Part shown: positions 27,036 to 35,549 of the stretch, piece after piece | Layout: each line of letters begins with the position of its first letter | Position numbering within the stretch: the first letter of the stretch is position 1 | Assembly: GCA_902168105.1 (NCBI GenBank) | Contig: CABHOY010000044.1 | Span: 1-64,000, forward strand | DNA: 64,000 nucleotides | Direction of reading: 5' to 3' | Source: an uncultured Flavihumibacter sp. | GTDB taxonomy: Bacteria > Bacteroidota > Bacteroidia > Chitinophagales > Chitinophagaceae | Made by a program: the position numbers and the translations under genes | The notes under the pieces: model-generated | Seen by the model: only the letters and a program-made list of their open reading frames with translations | Databases searched by the model: none | What the model was told of the DNA's origin: nothing

Positions 27036-28361
27036 ATGTTTGAATCATTATCAGAGCGGCTCGACTCGGCGTTTAAACAACTGAAAGGTGAAGGCCGTAT
27101 CAGTGAGATCAATGTAGCCACTACAGTGAAAGAAATACGCCGTGCGCTGGTAGATGCTGACGTTAACTATAAAATTGCGAAGGATTTTACAGACCGCGTA
27201 AGGGAAAAAGCCCTGGGTGAAAAGGTAATTACTGCCATTTCCCCGGGACAGCTGATGGTGAAGATCGTAAAGGACGAACTGGCCGAATTGATGGGCGGTA
27301 TCGAGGCTGAACTTGATATAAAGGCCAATCCTACTGTCATATTGATAGCAGGGTTACAGGGTTCGGGTAAAACGACCTTTTCGGGCAAACTGGCGAATTT
27401 CCTTAAAACGAAGAAAGGTAAGAAACCGCTCCTGGTAGCGGCGGACATTTACCGTCCGGCGGCGATCGATCAGCTGAAAGTGTTGGGAGAGCAGATAGGG
27501 GTGGAGGTATATAACGAACCTGAGAACAAAGACGCGGTAAAGATCGCCCTGAATGCTGTCCAGCATGCAAAACAGCAAGGGAATAACGTTATCATTATCG
27601 ATACAGCCGGCCGTCTGGCTGTTGATGAAGTGATGATGACCGAAGTGGCTAACGTGAAATCTGCCGTAAAACCGAATGAGATCCTGTTCGTGGTTGACTC
27701 TATGACTGGTCAGGATGCGGTGAATACAGCCAAAGCGTTCAACGAACGCCTGGATTTCAGCGGTGTAGTGCTGACGAAACTGGATGGTGATACACGTGGT
27801 GGTGCGGCTCTGACCATTAAGTATACGGTTGAGAAGCCTATCAAGTTCGTGAGCATGGGAGAAAAGCTGGACACGCTGGATGTATTTTATCCTGAGCGTA
27901 TGGCCCAGCGTATTCTGGGGATGGGTGATATCACGACCCTGGTAGAACGTGCTCAGGAGCAGTTCAATGAAGAACAGGCAAAGAAACTGGAGAAGAAGAT
28001 CCGTCAGAACCAGTTTGACTTTGAAGACTTCCGCGAACAGCTGCAGCAGATCAAGAAAATGGGTAACCTGAAAGACCTGATGGGTATGATCCCCGGGGTT
28101 GGGAAGGCTATCAAAGACATCGACATCAGTGATGACGCCTTCAAAGGCATTGAAGCAATGATCGGTTCCATGACACCGCATGAGCGGAATAACCCGGATA
28201 TTATCGACGGAAGCCGCCGTAAGCGTATCGCTAAAGGCGCCGGAAAAGATATTCAGGACGTGAATCAGTTCATGAAGCAATTTGACCAGATGCGTCAGAT
28301 GATGAAGATGATGAACAAGTTTGGAGCAGGTGGCAAGGGAATGAAAGCATTTGGCAGATAA
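27036..28361 (+). CDS. ffh: Signal recognition particle protein Ffh
   Basis: A 441-residue SRP54 GTPase that binds signal peptides of nascent membrane proteins and hands ribosomes to FtsY. N domain (1-85), G domain with P-loop GLQGSGKTT (about 106-114), DTAGR (about 190), TKLDGDTRGG (about 247), then the Met-rich M domain (about 300-441) ending FMKQFDQMRQMMKMMNKFG. The full length is typical. A possible -7 box TATTTTTG lies at 26960-26967. The SRP RNA gene is not adjacent. Confidence 0.98.
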   Translation: MFESLSERLDSAFKQLKGEGRISEINVATTVKEIRRALVDADVNYKIAKDFTDRVREKALGEKVITAISPGQLMVKIVKDELAELMGGIEAELDIKANPTVILIAGLQGSGKTTFSGKLANFLKTKKGKKPLLVAADIYRPAAIDQLKVLGEQIGVEVYNEPENKDAVKIALNAVQHAKQQGNNVIIIDTAGRLAVDEVMMTEVANVKSAVKPNEILFVVDSMTGQDAVNTAKAFNERLDFSGVVLTKLDGDTRGGAALTIKYTVEKPIKFVSMGEKLDTLDVFYPERMAQRILGMGDITTLVERAQEQFNEEQAKKLEKKIRQNQFDFEDFREQLQQIKKMGNLKDLMGMIPGVGKAIKDIDISDDAFKGIEAMIGSMTPHERNNPDIIDGSRRKRIAKGAGKDIQDVNQFMKQFDQMRQMMKMMNKFGAGGKGMKAFGR

Positions 28362-28412
28362 GTTTAGATTCTGTTAAAAGTCTACAATTTGTAGAGTTTT
28401 AACAGAAAATAT

Positions 28413-28443
28413 TTTGAACTGTCGGGTTTTAAAGATACCTTTG
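28413..28443 (+). promoter_or_regulatory. rpsP promoter (Bacteroidota consensus)
   Basis: TTTG at 28413-28416 and TACCTTTG at 28436-28443 have a 19-base spacer. The expected start of transcription, near 28450, leaves a leader of about 50 bases before the rpsP ATG. Confidence 0.75.
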
Positions 28444-28498
28444 CTGCCCCAATTAAATATTTTTTTCATAACTCGCAAAAAAATAACTCGAATTATTT

Positions 28499-28942
28499 AT
28501 GCCAGTAAAAATTAGACTGCAACGTCATGGCGCTAAGAAGAGACCTTTTTATTTTATCGTAGTAGCCGATGCTCGCGCGCCAAGAGATGGTAAATTCATC
28601 CAAAAAATCGGTACTTACAATCCGCTGACTGTTCCTGCATCTATCAACATAGATACAGAAAAAGCACTGCGTTGGTTACAGAAAGGTGCACAACCTACAG
28701 ACACTGTAAGAAGAATCCTGTCATTCAAAGGGGTTCTTTACCTGAAACACCTGTTGAGAGGTGTGAAACTGGGTCTGTTCGATGAGCCTACTGCTTTCCA
28801 GAAATTCGAACAATGGCAGGCTGAACACGAGCAGAAAGTTGCTGCCCGTCGTGACAGTCACAAAAAAGCTAGAGTTGCAACCCCGATCGTGAGAAGAGTG
28901 GAAGATAATACTCCTGCTCAGCCAGAAGGTGGTGAAGCGTAA
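28499..28942 (+). CDS. rpsP: 30S ribosomal protein S16
   Basis: A 147-residue ribosomal protein. The first 80 residues are the standard S16 core (KIRLQRHGAKKRPFYFIVVA, then YNPL), and the C-terminal extension (about 85-147, Lys/Ala/Glu-rich) is typical of Bacteroidota S16. It is the first gene of the rpsP-rimM-trmD-rplS group, but a strong hairpin separates it from rimM. Confidence 0.97.
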   Translation: MPVKIRLQRHGAKKRPFYFIVVADARAPRDGKFIQKIGTYNPLTVPASINIDTEKALRWLQKGAQPTDTVRRILSFKGVLYLKHLLRGVKLGLFDEPTAFQKFEQWQAEHEQKVAARRDSHKKARVATPIVRRVEDNTPAQPEGGEA

Positions 28943-28964
28943 TCTAAGCTTCTAAATCATATTG

Positions 28965-29001
28965 AAAGGGAAATATTTGTACGCAAATATTTCCCTTTTT
29001 C
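28965..29001 (+). terminator. Terminator between rpsP and rimM
   Basis: AAAGGGAAATATTTG (28965-28979) pairs exactly with CAAATATTTCCCTTT (28984-28998) around the loop TACG and ends in T5. It means rpsP is mostly transcribed alone, with readthrough or a second promoter feeding rimM. A reading frame that starts upstream of rimM runs through this hairpin and is not real coding sequence. Confidence 0.85.
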
Positions 29002-29027
29002 ATAGCCGGGAAGGATGTATATCGTTT

Positions 29028-29549
29028 ATGAATAATTACTTCAGCATAGGAAAACTGGTATCTGTATTTGGACTACAGGGAGAATTCATACTCAAACACA
29101 GTTTGGGAAAGAAAACATCTCTGCCAGGGGTAGAGGCGTTGTTCCTTGAAGAACGGAAGAATAGCTTTATTCCATACTTTGTTCAGAAAACCAGTGTGAA
29201 GGATCATGAGCATGTATTTGTCAAGCTGGAGGGAATAGACACTAAAGAAGCCGCCCGAAAATTGGTACAGATTCCTGTTTACCTGGCCGAAGATGACTTT
29301 AAGAAGCAGGCCGCCTCTTCCGCGCCGTTGTCCATGCTAGGGTTTACCGTACATGACAAGCAGCATGGAGAACTCGGTGTGGTTGAAGAAGTCATAGAAA
29401 TGCCAATGCAGGTGCTTGTAAAAGTCATTTTTAAGGCTAAAGAGATGCTTTTGCCATTGAATGAGCAATCGCTTGTGAAAGTGGACAGAAAGCTGCAGAT
29501 CGTGCACGTAGACCTTCCAGACGGCTTGCTGGACATCTATCTGGAATAG
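29028..29549 (+). CDS. rimM: Ribosome maturation factor RimM
   Basis: A 173-residue protein that binds S19 and assists 16S rRNA processing in the 30S head. The N-terminal barrel begins FSIGKLVSVFGLQGEFILKH and the C-terminal PRC-barrel ends with the conserved EMLLPLNEQSLVKVDRK and DLPDGLLDIYLE. ATG 29028 gives the family length; the longer frame back to 28962 only translates the terminator hairpin. Confidence 0.94.
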   Translation: MNNYFSIGKLVSVFGLQGEFILKHSLGKKTSLPGVEALFLEERKNSFIPYFVQKTSVKDHEHVFVKLEGIDTKEAARKLVQIPVYLAEDDFKKQAASSAPLSMLGFTVHDKQHGELGVVEEVIEMPMQVLVKVIFKAKEMLLPLNEQSLVKVDRKLQIVHVDLPDGLLDIYLE

Positions 29550-29606
29550 AAAGCGGACATTTATTGTTCACTATGGTCTGGAAACAGGCCGGTTGAGTCA
29601 TTAAAT

Positions 29607-30278
29607 ATGAGAATTGATATCATTACGGTACAACCGGGGTTGCTGGAAAGTCCTTTTTCGCATTCCATAATGAAACGGGCACAGACGAAAGGGCTCCTGG
29701 AAGTACATACACATAATCTGCGGGATTATTCAACGCTCAAACATCAGCAGGTGGATGACTACCAGTTTGGTGGAGGAGCCGGTATGGTAATGATGCTGGA
29801 ACCTGTGGTGAATGCCATAGAAAGCCTGCAGGCCAGGGTGCAATATGATGAGGTGATCTATCTGACACCAGACGGGGAAACGCTCAACCAGCGGATCGCA
29901 AACCAGCTATCCCTGAAAGGTAACCTGCTACTTCTATGCGGTCACTATAAAGGTATTGACGAGCGTATCCGCACACACTTCGTTACGAAAGAGATCTCCA
30001 TAGGAGATTATGTGTTGTCGGGTGGAGAATTAGCCGCGGCTGTGCTGGTTGACGCTATTGGCAGGCTAATACCCGGCGTGCTGAATGATGAGACCTCCGC
30101 TTTATTGGACTCATTCCAGGACAACCTGTTGGCACCACCTGTTTATACCAGGCCGGAGGAGTTTAGGGGATGGAAAGTGCCTGATATACTTTTAAGCGGA
30201 GATCATAAGAAAATTGATAACTGGCGGCATGACCAAGCACTGGAGCGTACGAAGGAACGACGTCCGGATTTGTTATAA
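29607..30278 (+). CDS. trmD: tRNA (guanine37-N1)-methyltransferase TrmD
   Basis: A 223-residue SPOUT methyltransferase that makes m1G37 in tRNAs reading CNN codons. RIDIITVQPGLLESPFSHSI at the start, GGGAGMVM (about 53-60) and the knotted SAM site LLLCGHYKGIDERI then SIGDYVLSGGELAA are all present, with the C-terminal HDQALERTKERRPDLL. It lies 57 bases after rimM. Confidence 0.97.
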   Translation: MRIDIITVQPGLLESPFSHSIMKRAQTKGLLEVHTHNLRDYSTLKHQQVDDYQFGGGAGMVMMLEPVVNAIESLQARVQYDEVIYLTPDGETLNQRIANQLSLKGNLLLLCGHYKGIDERIRTHFVTKEISIGDYVLSGGELAAAVLVDAIGRLIPGVLNDETSALLDSFQDNLLAPPVYTRPEEFRGWKVPDILLSGDHKKIDNWRHDQALERTKERRPDLL

Positions 30279-30334
30279 TTTATAGTTGATTTTCAACTGA
30301 TTGAAAAAATATTGTTTAATAAAAGGAGTTGTTA

Positions 30335-30366
30335 TTTGGAAGTTGTGTATTTCTCAGTTACCTTTG
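30335..30366 (+). promoter_or_regulatory. rplS promoter (Bacteroidota consensus)
   Basis: TTTG at 30335-30338 and TACCTTTG at 30359-30366 have a 20-base spacer, so rplS has its own promoter inside the conserved ribosomal group. Confidence 0.75.
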
Positions 30367-30388
30367 CACTCCGATAAATATTTGAAAG

Positions 30389-30736
30389 ATGAACGCTATT
30401 TCTTTTGTTCACGAGCAACTGACAGGTAAGAAATCATACCCTAAGTTTAAGGCCGGTGATAACGTCACTGTAAACTATAAAATTGTTGAAGGTAACAAGG
30501 AAAGAATCCAGTCCTTCAAAGGTGATGTTTTGAAAGTCCAGGGTACTGGCGCTACTGTATCTTTTACAGTTAGAAAGATTTCTGATGGTGTAGGTGTAGA
30601 AAGGGTATTCCCGCTGTTCTCTCCGCACATCGATGGTATCATCCTGAACAAGGTTGGTAAAGTAAGAAGGGCTAAATTGTTCTACCTGCGCGAACGTGCT
30701 GGTAAAGCTGCCCGTATCAAAGAGAAAAGGGTTTAG
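30389..30736 (+). CDS. rplS: 50S ribosomal protein L19
   Basis: A 115-residue protein at the 30S-50S interface. The conserved FKAGDNVTVNYKIVEGNKER, then GVGVERVFPLFSPHIDGI and the C-terminal KVRRAKLFYLRERAGKAARI are all standard for L19. It has its own promoter and a downstream hairpin, so it can be expressed apart from trmD. Confidence 0.98.
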   Translation: MNAISFVHEQLTGKKSYPKFKAGDNVTVNYKIVEGNKERIQSFKGDVLKVQGTGATVSFTVRKISDGVGVERVFPLFSPHIDGIILNKVGKVRRAKLFYLRERAGKAARIKEKRV

Positions 30737-30760
30737 TATAAATACAGGGAAATTAGTGAT

Positions 30761-30790
30761 AACGGGGGCCTTTCCAGTTCCCGTTTTTTT
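30761..30790 (+). terminator. rplS terminator
   Basis: AACGGG (30761-30766) pairs with CCCGTT (30780-30785) and is followed by a T-run to 30790. Confidence 0.75.
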
Positions 30791-30926
30791 CATATCTATG
30801 AAAACCGGATGCCACGTAGAGGAGACTCTTAAAATAGGATTAAAACTTTGCAGGTCCGTCCAGGCATACCTAAATCCCGAATATATTTACCTATCTTTGT
30901 TTGCTTAACGTTTAAAACTAGAGAAA

Positions 30927-31163
30927 ATGACTGCTGTTTTAGTTAAATCACCACTCTTAATATTCCAGGAATTAGGTATGACAGAATTACTTTTGATAGC
31001 TTTGGTTGTATTACTGCTGTTTGGTGGTAAGAAGATTCCAGAACTGATGCGTGGCCTTGGTAAAGGTATCCGTGAGTTTAACGATGCCAAAAGTAATGTG
31101 CGCAGAGAGATCGAAGATGGTATGAAAGATCAGCCAGCTACGACCGATCAGAAAAATGCCTAA
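30927..31163 (+). CDS. tatA: Twin-arginine translocase subunit TatA/TatE
   Basis: A 78-residue protein: one membrane helix (TELLLIALVVLLLFGGKKIP, about residues 19-38) followed by the amphipathic helix ELMRGLGKGIREF and a charged tail. This is the pore-forming subunit for folded Tat substrates. Either ATG 30927 or ATG 30978 could be the start; the second gives the usual TatA length (61 residues). TATCTTTG at 30892-30899 is a likely -7 box. Tat substrates elsewhere in the window (phospholipase C, Gfo/Idh at 58.7 kb) depend on this system. Confidence 0.92.
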   Translation: MTAVLVKSPLLIFQELGMTELLLIALVVLLLFGGKKIPELMRGLGKGIREFNDAKSNVRREIEDGMKDQPATTDQKNA

Positions 31164-31356
31164 TTAATTTTCCTGGCGACAGGAAATGGATTTTCTCGTT
31201 TCATTGATTCAAACGTGAATAGTGGAGTAGTGTGCCTGTGAGAGATTGCTTCAATCACTGTATTAGCTGCTATATGCCAATATGCCAACTGAATAATACT
31301 CGGTTCCCGGCTTTCAAGTTTGACTTTAGTTATTTTTTAATAAGCAATTAACTGGT

Positions 31357-32802
31357 TTGGCTTTGTCTGAATTCAGCAGTATATCGGCTTTTCAAGAAGC
31401 ATTATACGCCGGCAGAACAACCTGTACGGAGATGGTACGGTATTACCTGTACCAGATTGAACAGACAAAACACCTAAATGCTTTTCTGGAAGTTTTTGAA
31501 GAGGAAGCCCTTGCGAAAGCGCATGCACTGGATACCCGTATAAAGAACGGGGAGCCTGTGGGAGCGCTTGCGGGCGTTGTGATAGGCATTAAGGATGTTA
31601 TCTGTTATAAAGGGCATAAAGTAAGCGCTGCTTCTCGCATATTGGAAGGATTTACTTCCATGTATTCTGCTACGGCCGTAGAAAGGCTGTTGGCAGAAGA
31701 TGCTGTTATTATTGGAAACCTTAATTGTGATGAATTCGCAATGGGATCTACCAACGAGAATTCGGCCTATGGTCCGGTGTTGAACGCACTGGACAATAGT
31801 CGTGTACCTGGTGGGTCATCCGGTGGTTCCGCAGTGGCTGTACAGGCAGATCTTTGTATGGTAAGCCTGGGAAGTGACACAGGTGGCTCTGTAAGACAAC
31901 CTGCTGATTTCTGTGGTATTGTAGGATTGAAGCCGACTTACGGCCGCATTTCCCGCTATGGATTGATCGCATATGCCTCTTCTTTCGATCAGATAGGCAT
32001 TTTTGGCAGGAATATTGCAGATGTGGCAATGGTGCTACAAACAATAGCAGGGCCCGATGGGTATGATAGCACGGCTTCAAGAGAAGAAGTGCCTGATTAT
32101 CAGGAAAGGCACAATAAATCGTGGAAAATCGCGTATTTAAAAGACGCGTTGTTTCATCCCGGCCTCGATGAGGAAATGAAGGAAGGGTACGTTAGCTTTT
32201 TTAAACAATTGGAAGCTGCAGGTGACGCGGTTACAGCAGCAGATTTCGCTTATTTAGATTATGTAGTGCCGGCATATTATGTGCTGACCACAGCAGAAGC
32301 TTCATCTAACCTTTCCCGCTTTGATGGCGTCAAGTACGGACATAGAACTCCTCTGAAAAACCTTGAACTAGCCGACTTTTATAAGAAAAGCAGGTCTGAG
32401 GGTTTTGGAAAAGAAGTAAAACGGCGTATATTACTTGGGACTTTTGTACTTAGTGCGGGCTATTATGATGCATACTTTACTAAAGCCCAACAAGTTAGAA
32501 GGCTGGTGGTAGATAAATTGTCAGAGATACTATCACAATATGATGCTATAATAATGCCAACAGTGCCATCAACGGCATTTAAAATAGGTGAAAAAGCGGA
32601 CGATCCAATAGCCATGTACCTGGCAGATATTTACACGGTACTGGCAAATCTGGCAGGGGTACCGGCAATTTCCGTACCTTTGCAGCGGCATTCAAACGGA
32701 ATGCCATATGGTGTACAGATCATCACAAAGCAATTTAGCGAAGCGAACCTGTTAAGCATTGCGGATCACGTAATGCAATTACGTAAGGTTACTCCTGTTT
32801 AA
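31357..32802 (+). CDS. gatA: Asp-tRNA(Asn)/Glu-tRNA(Gln) amidotransferase subunit A
   Basis: A 481-residue amidase that releases ammonia from glutamine for transamidation of mischarged tRNA. The Ser-cisSer-Lys triad is visible: Lys in GVVIGIKDV (about 78), cis-Ser in PGGSSGGSAVA (about 151) and nucleophile Ser in GSDTGGSVRQP (about 177). The start is uncertain: the frame opens with TTG 31357 and has no earlier ATG. gatB and gatC are not adjacent. A MltD-like gene follows after seven bases. Confidence 0.95.
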   Translation: MALSEFSSISAFQEALYAGRTTCTEMVRYYLYQIEQTKHLNAFLEVFEEEALAKAHALDTRIKNGEPVGALAGVVIGIKDVICYKGHKVSAASRILEGFTSMYSATAVERLLAEDAVIIGNLNCDEFAMGSTNENSAYGPVLNALDNSRVPGGSSGGSAVAVQADLCMVSLGSDTGGSVRQPADFCGIVGLKPTYGRISRYGLIAYASSFDQIGIFGRNIADVAMVLQTIAGPDGYDSTASREEVPDYQERHNKSWKIAYLKDALFHPGLDEEMKEGYVSFFKQLEAAGDAVTAADFAYLDYVVPAYYVLTTAEASSNLSRFDGVKYGHRTPLKNLELADFYKKSRSEGFGKEVKRRILLGTFVLSAGYYDAYFTKAQQVRRLVVDKLSEILSQYDAIIMPTVPSTAFKIGEKADDPIAMYLADIYTVLANLAGVPAISVPLQRHSNGMPYGVQIITKQFSEANLLSIADHVMQLRKVTPV

Positions 32803-32809
32803 AATAAAT

Positions 32810-34144
32810 ATGTGTATGAGGAAAATCTTTTTACTACTGCTGTTGCCATCTTTGGGTGCGGGGCATTTGGAGGCGATTGGTGGCAATAGTGTACCTAAAG
32901 AGATGGTTACTCCCTATGGAGGACCGGATACTACGGTACTGAACCACAAGGTACGTTTGCCTAAAGACACGGCGATTGTGCCTTCGGCAACGTCTCAGAC
33001 TGTGCGCAGAAATGCCCAGAGTCTTCCGTCCAGCATCAGCAGCCCAAAGGTCTATGAACAGATCAACAACAACATTGTAGCTGGATACATCAATAACTTT
33101 GCCAGCAGATACAGTCAACATCTGCAGGTAATGGTTTCAAGAGGCCAGCCTTACTTTGTAATGGTAGAGAAAATCTTCAGGGAGCATGGTATTCCTGAGG
33201 AAATGAAATATCTCGCCGTAATCGAATCCAGCTTTAATACCAACGCACGTTCCCGTGTAGGAGCCGTAGGAGCCTGGCAGTTTATGTCCGGTACTGCGCG
33301 TATTTTCGGTCTCAGTGTGGGTAAAAAAGTGGACGAAAGGAAAGACTTCTATAAGTCTACCGTAGCAGCTGCCAAGTTCCTGAATGAACTGTACGATCAG
33401 TTTGGTGATTGGCTACTGGTAGTAGCTGCTTACAACTGTGGTCCTGGCGGTGTACAACGCGCCATGAACGCTAGCGGCCGTAGTGATTTCTGGGGCATGC
33501 AGTACTTCTTGCCGGCAGAATCCCGTAATCATGTTTACAAATTCATCGCTACCGGTTATATCCTCGACAGATTCAATAACTTCTTCGGTGTAGGTGATGA
33601 CATGGATAACACAACTGTAAATGCAGTTGCGACGCCCACCGCTTCCTTTACATCGACAGAATTGACTGAAGAGGAAATGTTCAATACCGTGGAATTCAAT
33701 ATCTCAGGTAAATATCGCCTGGATGCTATTGCAAAGAAACTGAACATGGAACGGGGTGAGCTGGAACACCTGAACCCGGATTTCGCAAAAATGATGGCAA
33801 GCCCGGAAAACAGCTATGATCTCAGGATACCTAAAGATAAAATGAAGGAGTTCCAGATAGAAAAAGAGGAGATCCTGAAAGAGTCTTTGCAGATGATGCT
33901 GGATGATAAGGCAACTACACTTGATAAATCACGCTTCCCGGCGCCAGCTAAAATAGCTGCTCCTGCCGAAGCCAAAACTAGAAAGACTGTAACTGCTTCC
34001 AAATCCAGAGCTGTTAAAGCTAAAGTAACAGCAAAAGCTAAGACCAAAACGGCTACCGCTAAAAAGAAAACAGTTGCGAAGAAAACAACCGCTAAAAAGC
34101 CGGTAACTAAAAAAACGACTTTAAAGAAAACAACGCTTCGCTAA
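32810..34144 (+). CDS. Membrane-bound lytic transglycosylase (MltD-like) with Lys-rich tail
   Basis: A 444-residue exported murein hydrolase. Signal peptide (1-20), SLT domain with the catalytic Glu in EMKYLAVIESSFN (near residue 143) and GAVGAWQFMSGTARI, AAYNCGPGGVQRAM, then one LysM-like segment (about 290-345, ISGKYRLDAIAKKLNMERGEL). The last 60 residues are nearly all Lys, Ala and Thr (AKAKTKTATAKKKT), like a histone H1 tail; this could bind anionic wall polymer or lipid. It has a terminator after it. ATG 32810 or ATG 32816 may be used. Confidence 0.92.
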   Translation: MCMRKIFLLLLLPSLGAGHLEAIGGNSVPKEMVTPYGGPDTTVLNHKVRLPKDTAIVPSATSQTVRRNAQSLPSSISSPKVYEQINNNIVAGYINNFASRYSQHLQVMVSRGQPYFVMVEKIFREHGIPEEMKYLAVIESSFNTNARSRVGAVGAWQFMSGTARIFGLSVGKKVDERKDFYKSTVAAAKFLNELYDQFGDWLLVVAAYNCGPGGVQRAMNASGRSDFWGMQYFLPAESRNHVYKFIATGYILDRFNNFFGVGDDMDNTTVNAVATPTASFTSTELTEEEMFNTVEFNISGKYRLDAIAKKLNMERGELEHLNPDFAKMMASPENSYDLRIPKDKMKEFQIEKEEILKESLQMMLDDKATTLDKSRFPAPAKIAAPAEAKTRKTVTASKSRAVKAKVTAKAKTKTATAKKKTVAKKTTAKKPVTKKTTLKKTTLR

Positions 34145-34164
34145 ACATATTTTGATAGAAGATA

Positions 34165-34197
34165 AAAAAGCCTGATCATTCGATCAGGCTTTTTATT
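34165..34197 (+). terminator. Terminator after the transglycosylase gene
   Basis: AAAAAGCCTGATC (34165-34177) pairs exactly with GATCAGGCTTTTT (34182-34194) around loop ATTC. Confidence 0.9.
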
Positions 34198-34202
34198 ACC
34201 CT

Positions 34203-34228
34203 TATATTTAGATAATTGTCTAAATATA
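34203..34228. promoter_or_regulatory. Palindromic operator of the SdpR-like regulator
   Basis: TATATTTAGA (34203-34212) and TCTAAATATA (34219-34228) are an exact 10-base inverted repeat around TAATTG, five bases before the regulator's ATG. Position and symmetry fit an autorepressed ArsR-type operator. It also argues against the TTG start at 34216, which lies inside it. Confidence 0.7.
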
Positions 34229-34233
34229 TAACT

Positions 34234-34536
34234 ATGAACATTGTGTTTAAAGCATTAAATGATAAAACAAGGCGCGATATTCTGGAATTATTAAAAGAAG
34301 GAGAGAAAACAGCTGGGCAGATTGCGGACCACTTCAACTTTTCAAAACCAACTATCTCGCATCACCTGGACCTTCTTCGGCAGGCTGAATTGATCATGAG
34401 TGTCAGGCAGGGGCAGTTTATTTCTTACTCCCTTAACACCACAGTTGTGGACGAATTGTTAAAATGGGTATTGCAGTTTTCTTCGAATGTCAATAAAGAA
34501 CCCAAAAATAAAACCCTGGATTATGAAGGTCAATAA
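34234..34536 (+). CDS. ArsR-family repressor, SdpR-like
   Basis: A 100-residue winged helix protein: FKALNDKTRRDILELLKEGE, then GQIADHFNFSKPTISHHLDLLRQAELI as the helix-turn-helix and the wing GQFISYSLNTTV. No metal-binding C-x-C is present, as in SdpR-type members that respond through a membrane partner. It overlaps the SdpI-like gene by 14 bases, so they are coupled. In Bacillus, SdpI sequesters SdpR when it binds the SdpC toxin; the same logic may apply here. Confidence 0.9.
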   Translation: MNIVFKALNDKTRRDILELLKEGEKTAGQIADHFNFSKPTISHHLDLLRQAELIMSVRQGQFISYSLNTTVVDELLKWVLQFSSNVNKEPKNKTLDYEGQ

Positions 34537-35395
34537 CATCAAAAAGGAAATTCCTTTTGTCCTGCTGTTTTCCATGCCCTGGATAATATATAGTATCCTA
34601 AAGGAACAATTGCCGGATCAAGTAGCCTCTCATTATACCATAGAGAACGGAAAATGGGTGGCGAATAGCTATTCTAGCCCATTAGGATTACTTATCGGAA
34701 TGTCTATCGCAGCAGTTGTCGTTTATCTCTCCATGTCTCTTCCGGCCATATTGAAAGGAACCTATACGGGAAAGAGCGCTGGCATGAAACACTGGCTATA
34801 TTATTTTAAGCTGACGATAGTTTCCTTTATGCTTTTGCTACCCACATATACATTGTTGGCCGCCGGACGCAAACTGCCGGATCTTTCTGACGCACATATC
34901 GCCAACGCCACGATGATCCTGCTATTGATCATCCTCAATGCTTTCCTTTATATTCTTTTTTCAAGAGTGAATAGGAATACACCTAAACCTGTATCTGAAA
35001 AATACTATAAGATCATTTGGATAGGGACACATATTGTAACGAGTGCAGGGCCACTGATGGTCATTCTCTCTTCTCAGGGTATCCAAGCTGAGAGGCTGGT
35101 GCCGGAGGTAGTAATGCTCTTTATCGCCATCTGTGGAAATCTGTTGTACAATGTCCGTCCAAACCGGTATCTGGTGATACGGACGCCCTGGACATTACGG
35201 AATGAGGAGGTTTGGAGAAGAACATATCATGTAGGAGGAACATGGTGCTTCGTCGCAGGTTTAACGGGATTTATCATTTGTATATTTGCGCCTGTGGATC
35301 TGCTCACAGTAGTGTTACCTACTGTAGCGATAGGCACCGGTGTTGTTTGTATCGGCTATTCCTATTGGCTGTACCGGAAGATCGTTACACATTGA
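34523..35395 (+). CDS. SdpI/YfhL-family membrane protein
   Basis: A 290-residue protein with seven or eight membrane helices. The DUF1648-like N-terminus (LPDQVASHYTIENGKW) and the SdpI signature NVRPNRYLVIRTPWTL then EEVWRRTYHVGG near the C-terminus are clear. SdpI gives immunity to the SdpC peptide toxin and signals to SdpR. No sdpABC toxin genes are in the window, so this may be an orphan immunity/sensing pair. The start is taken at ATG 34523, within the end of the regulator gene. Confidence 0.9.
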   Translation: MKVNNIKKEIPFVLLFSMPWIIYSILKEQLPDQVASHYTIENGKWVANSYSSPLGLLIGMSIAAVVVYLSMSLPAILKGTYTGKSAGMKHWLYYFKLTIVSFMLLLPTYTLLAAGRKLPDLSDAHIANATMILLLIILNAFLYILFSRVNRNTPKPVSEKYYKIIWIGTHIVTSAGPLMVILSSQGIQAERLVPEVVMLFIAICGNLLYNVRPNRYLVIRTPWTLRNEEVWRRTYHVGGTWCFVAGLTGFIICIFAPVDLLTVVLPTVAIGTGVVCIGYSYWLYRKIVTH

Positions 35396-35549
35396 TATAA
35401 ACTATCCTGTCTGACGGCATGCGAGCGGCTTTCTTCCATTTTCTTTACAATATCCAGGGCGGCGTTATTTTAACGGCGTATTAAATTACTTTGAATGTTA
35501 GGTCGACATAGCTTCAGCTTAACAGAGGTTATGTATATTGTTGTCACTT

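Noticed and set aside
27354..28280. Long antisense frame opposite ffh (308 codons)
   Set aside because: It mirrors the codon bias of ffh, has no recognisable motif and would be the only gene opposite a housekeeping gene.
28962..29027. Upstream extension of rimM
   Set aside because: It translates the rpsP terminator hairpin; RimM similarity starts at ATG 29028.
34216..34233. TTG start for the SdpR-like regulator
   Set aside because: It lies inside the operator palindrome; ATG 34234 fits the family N-terminus.
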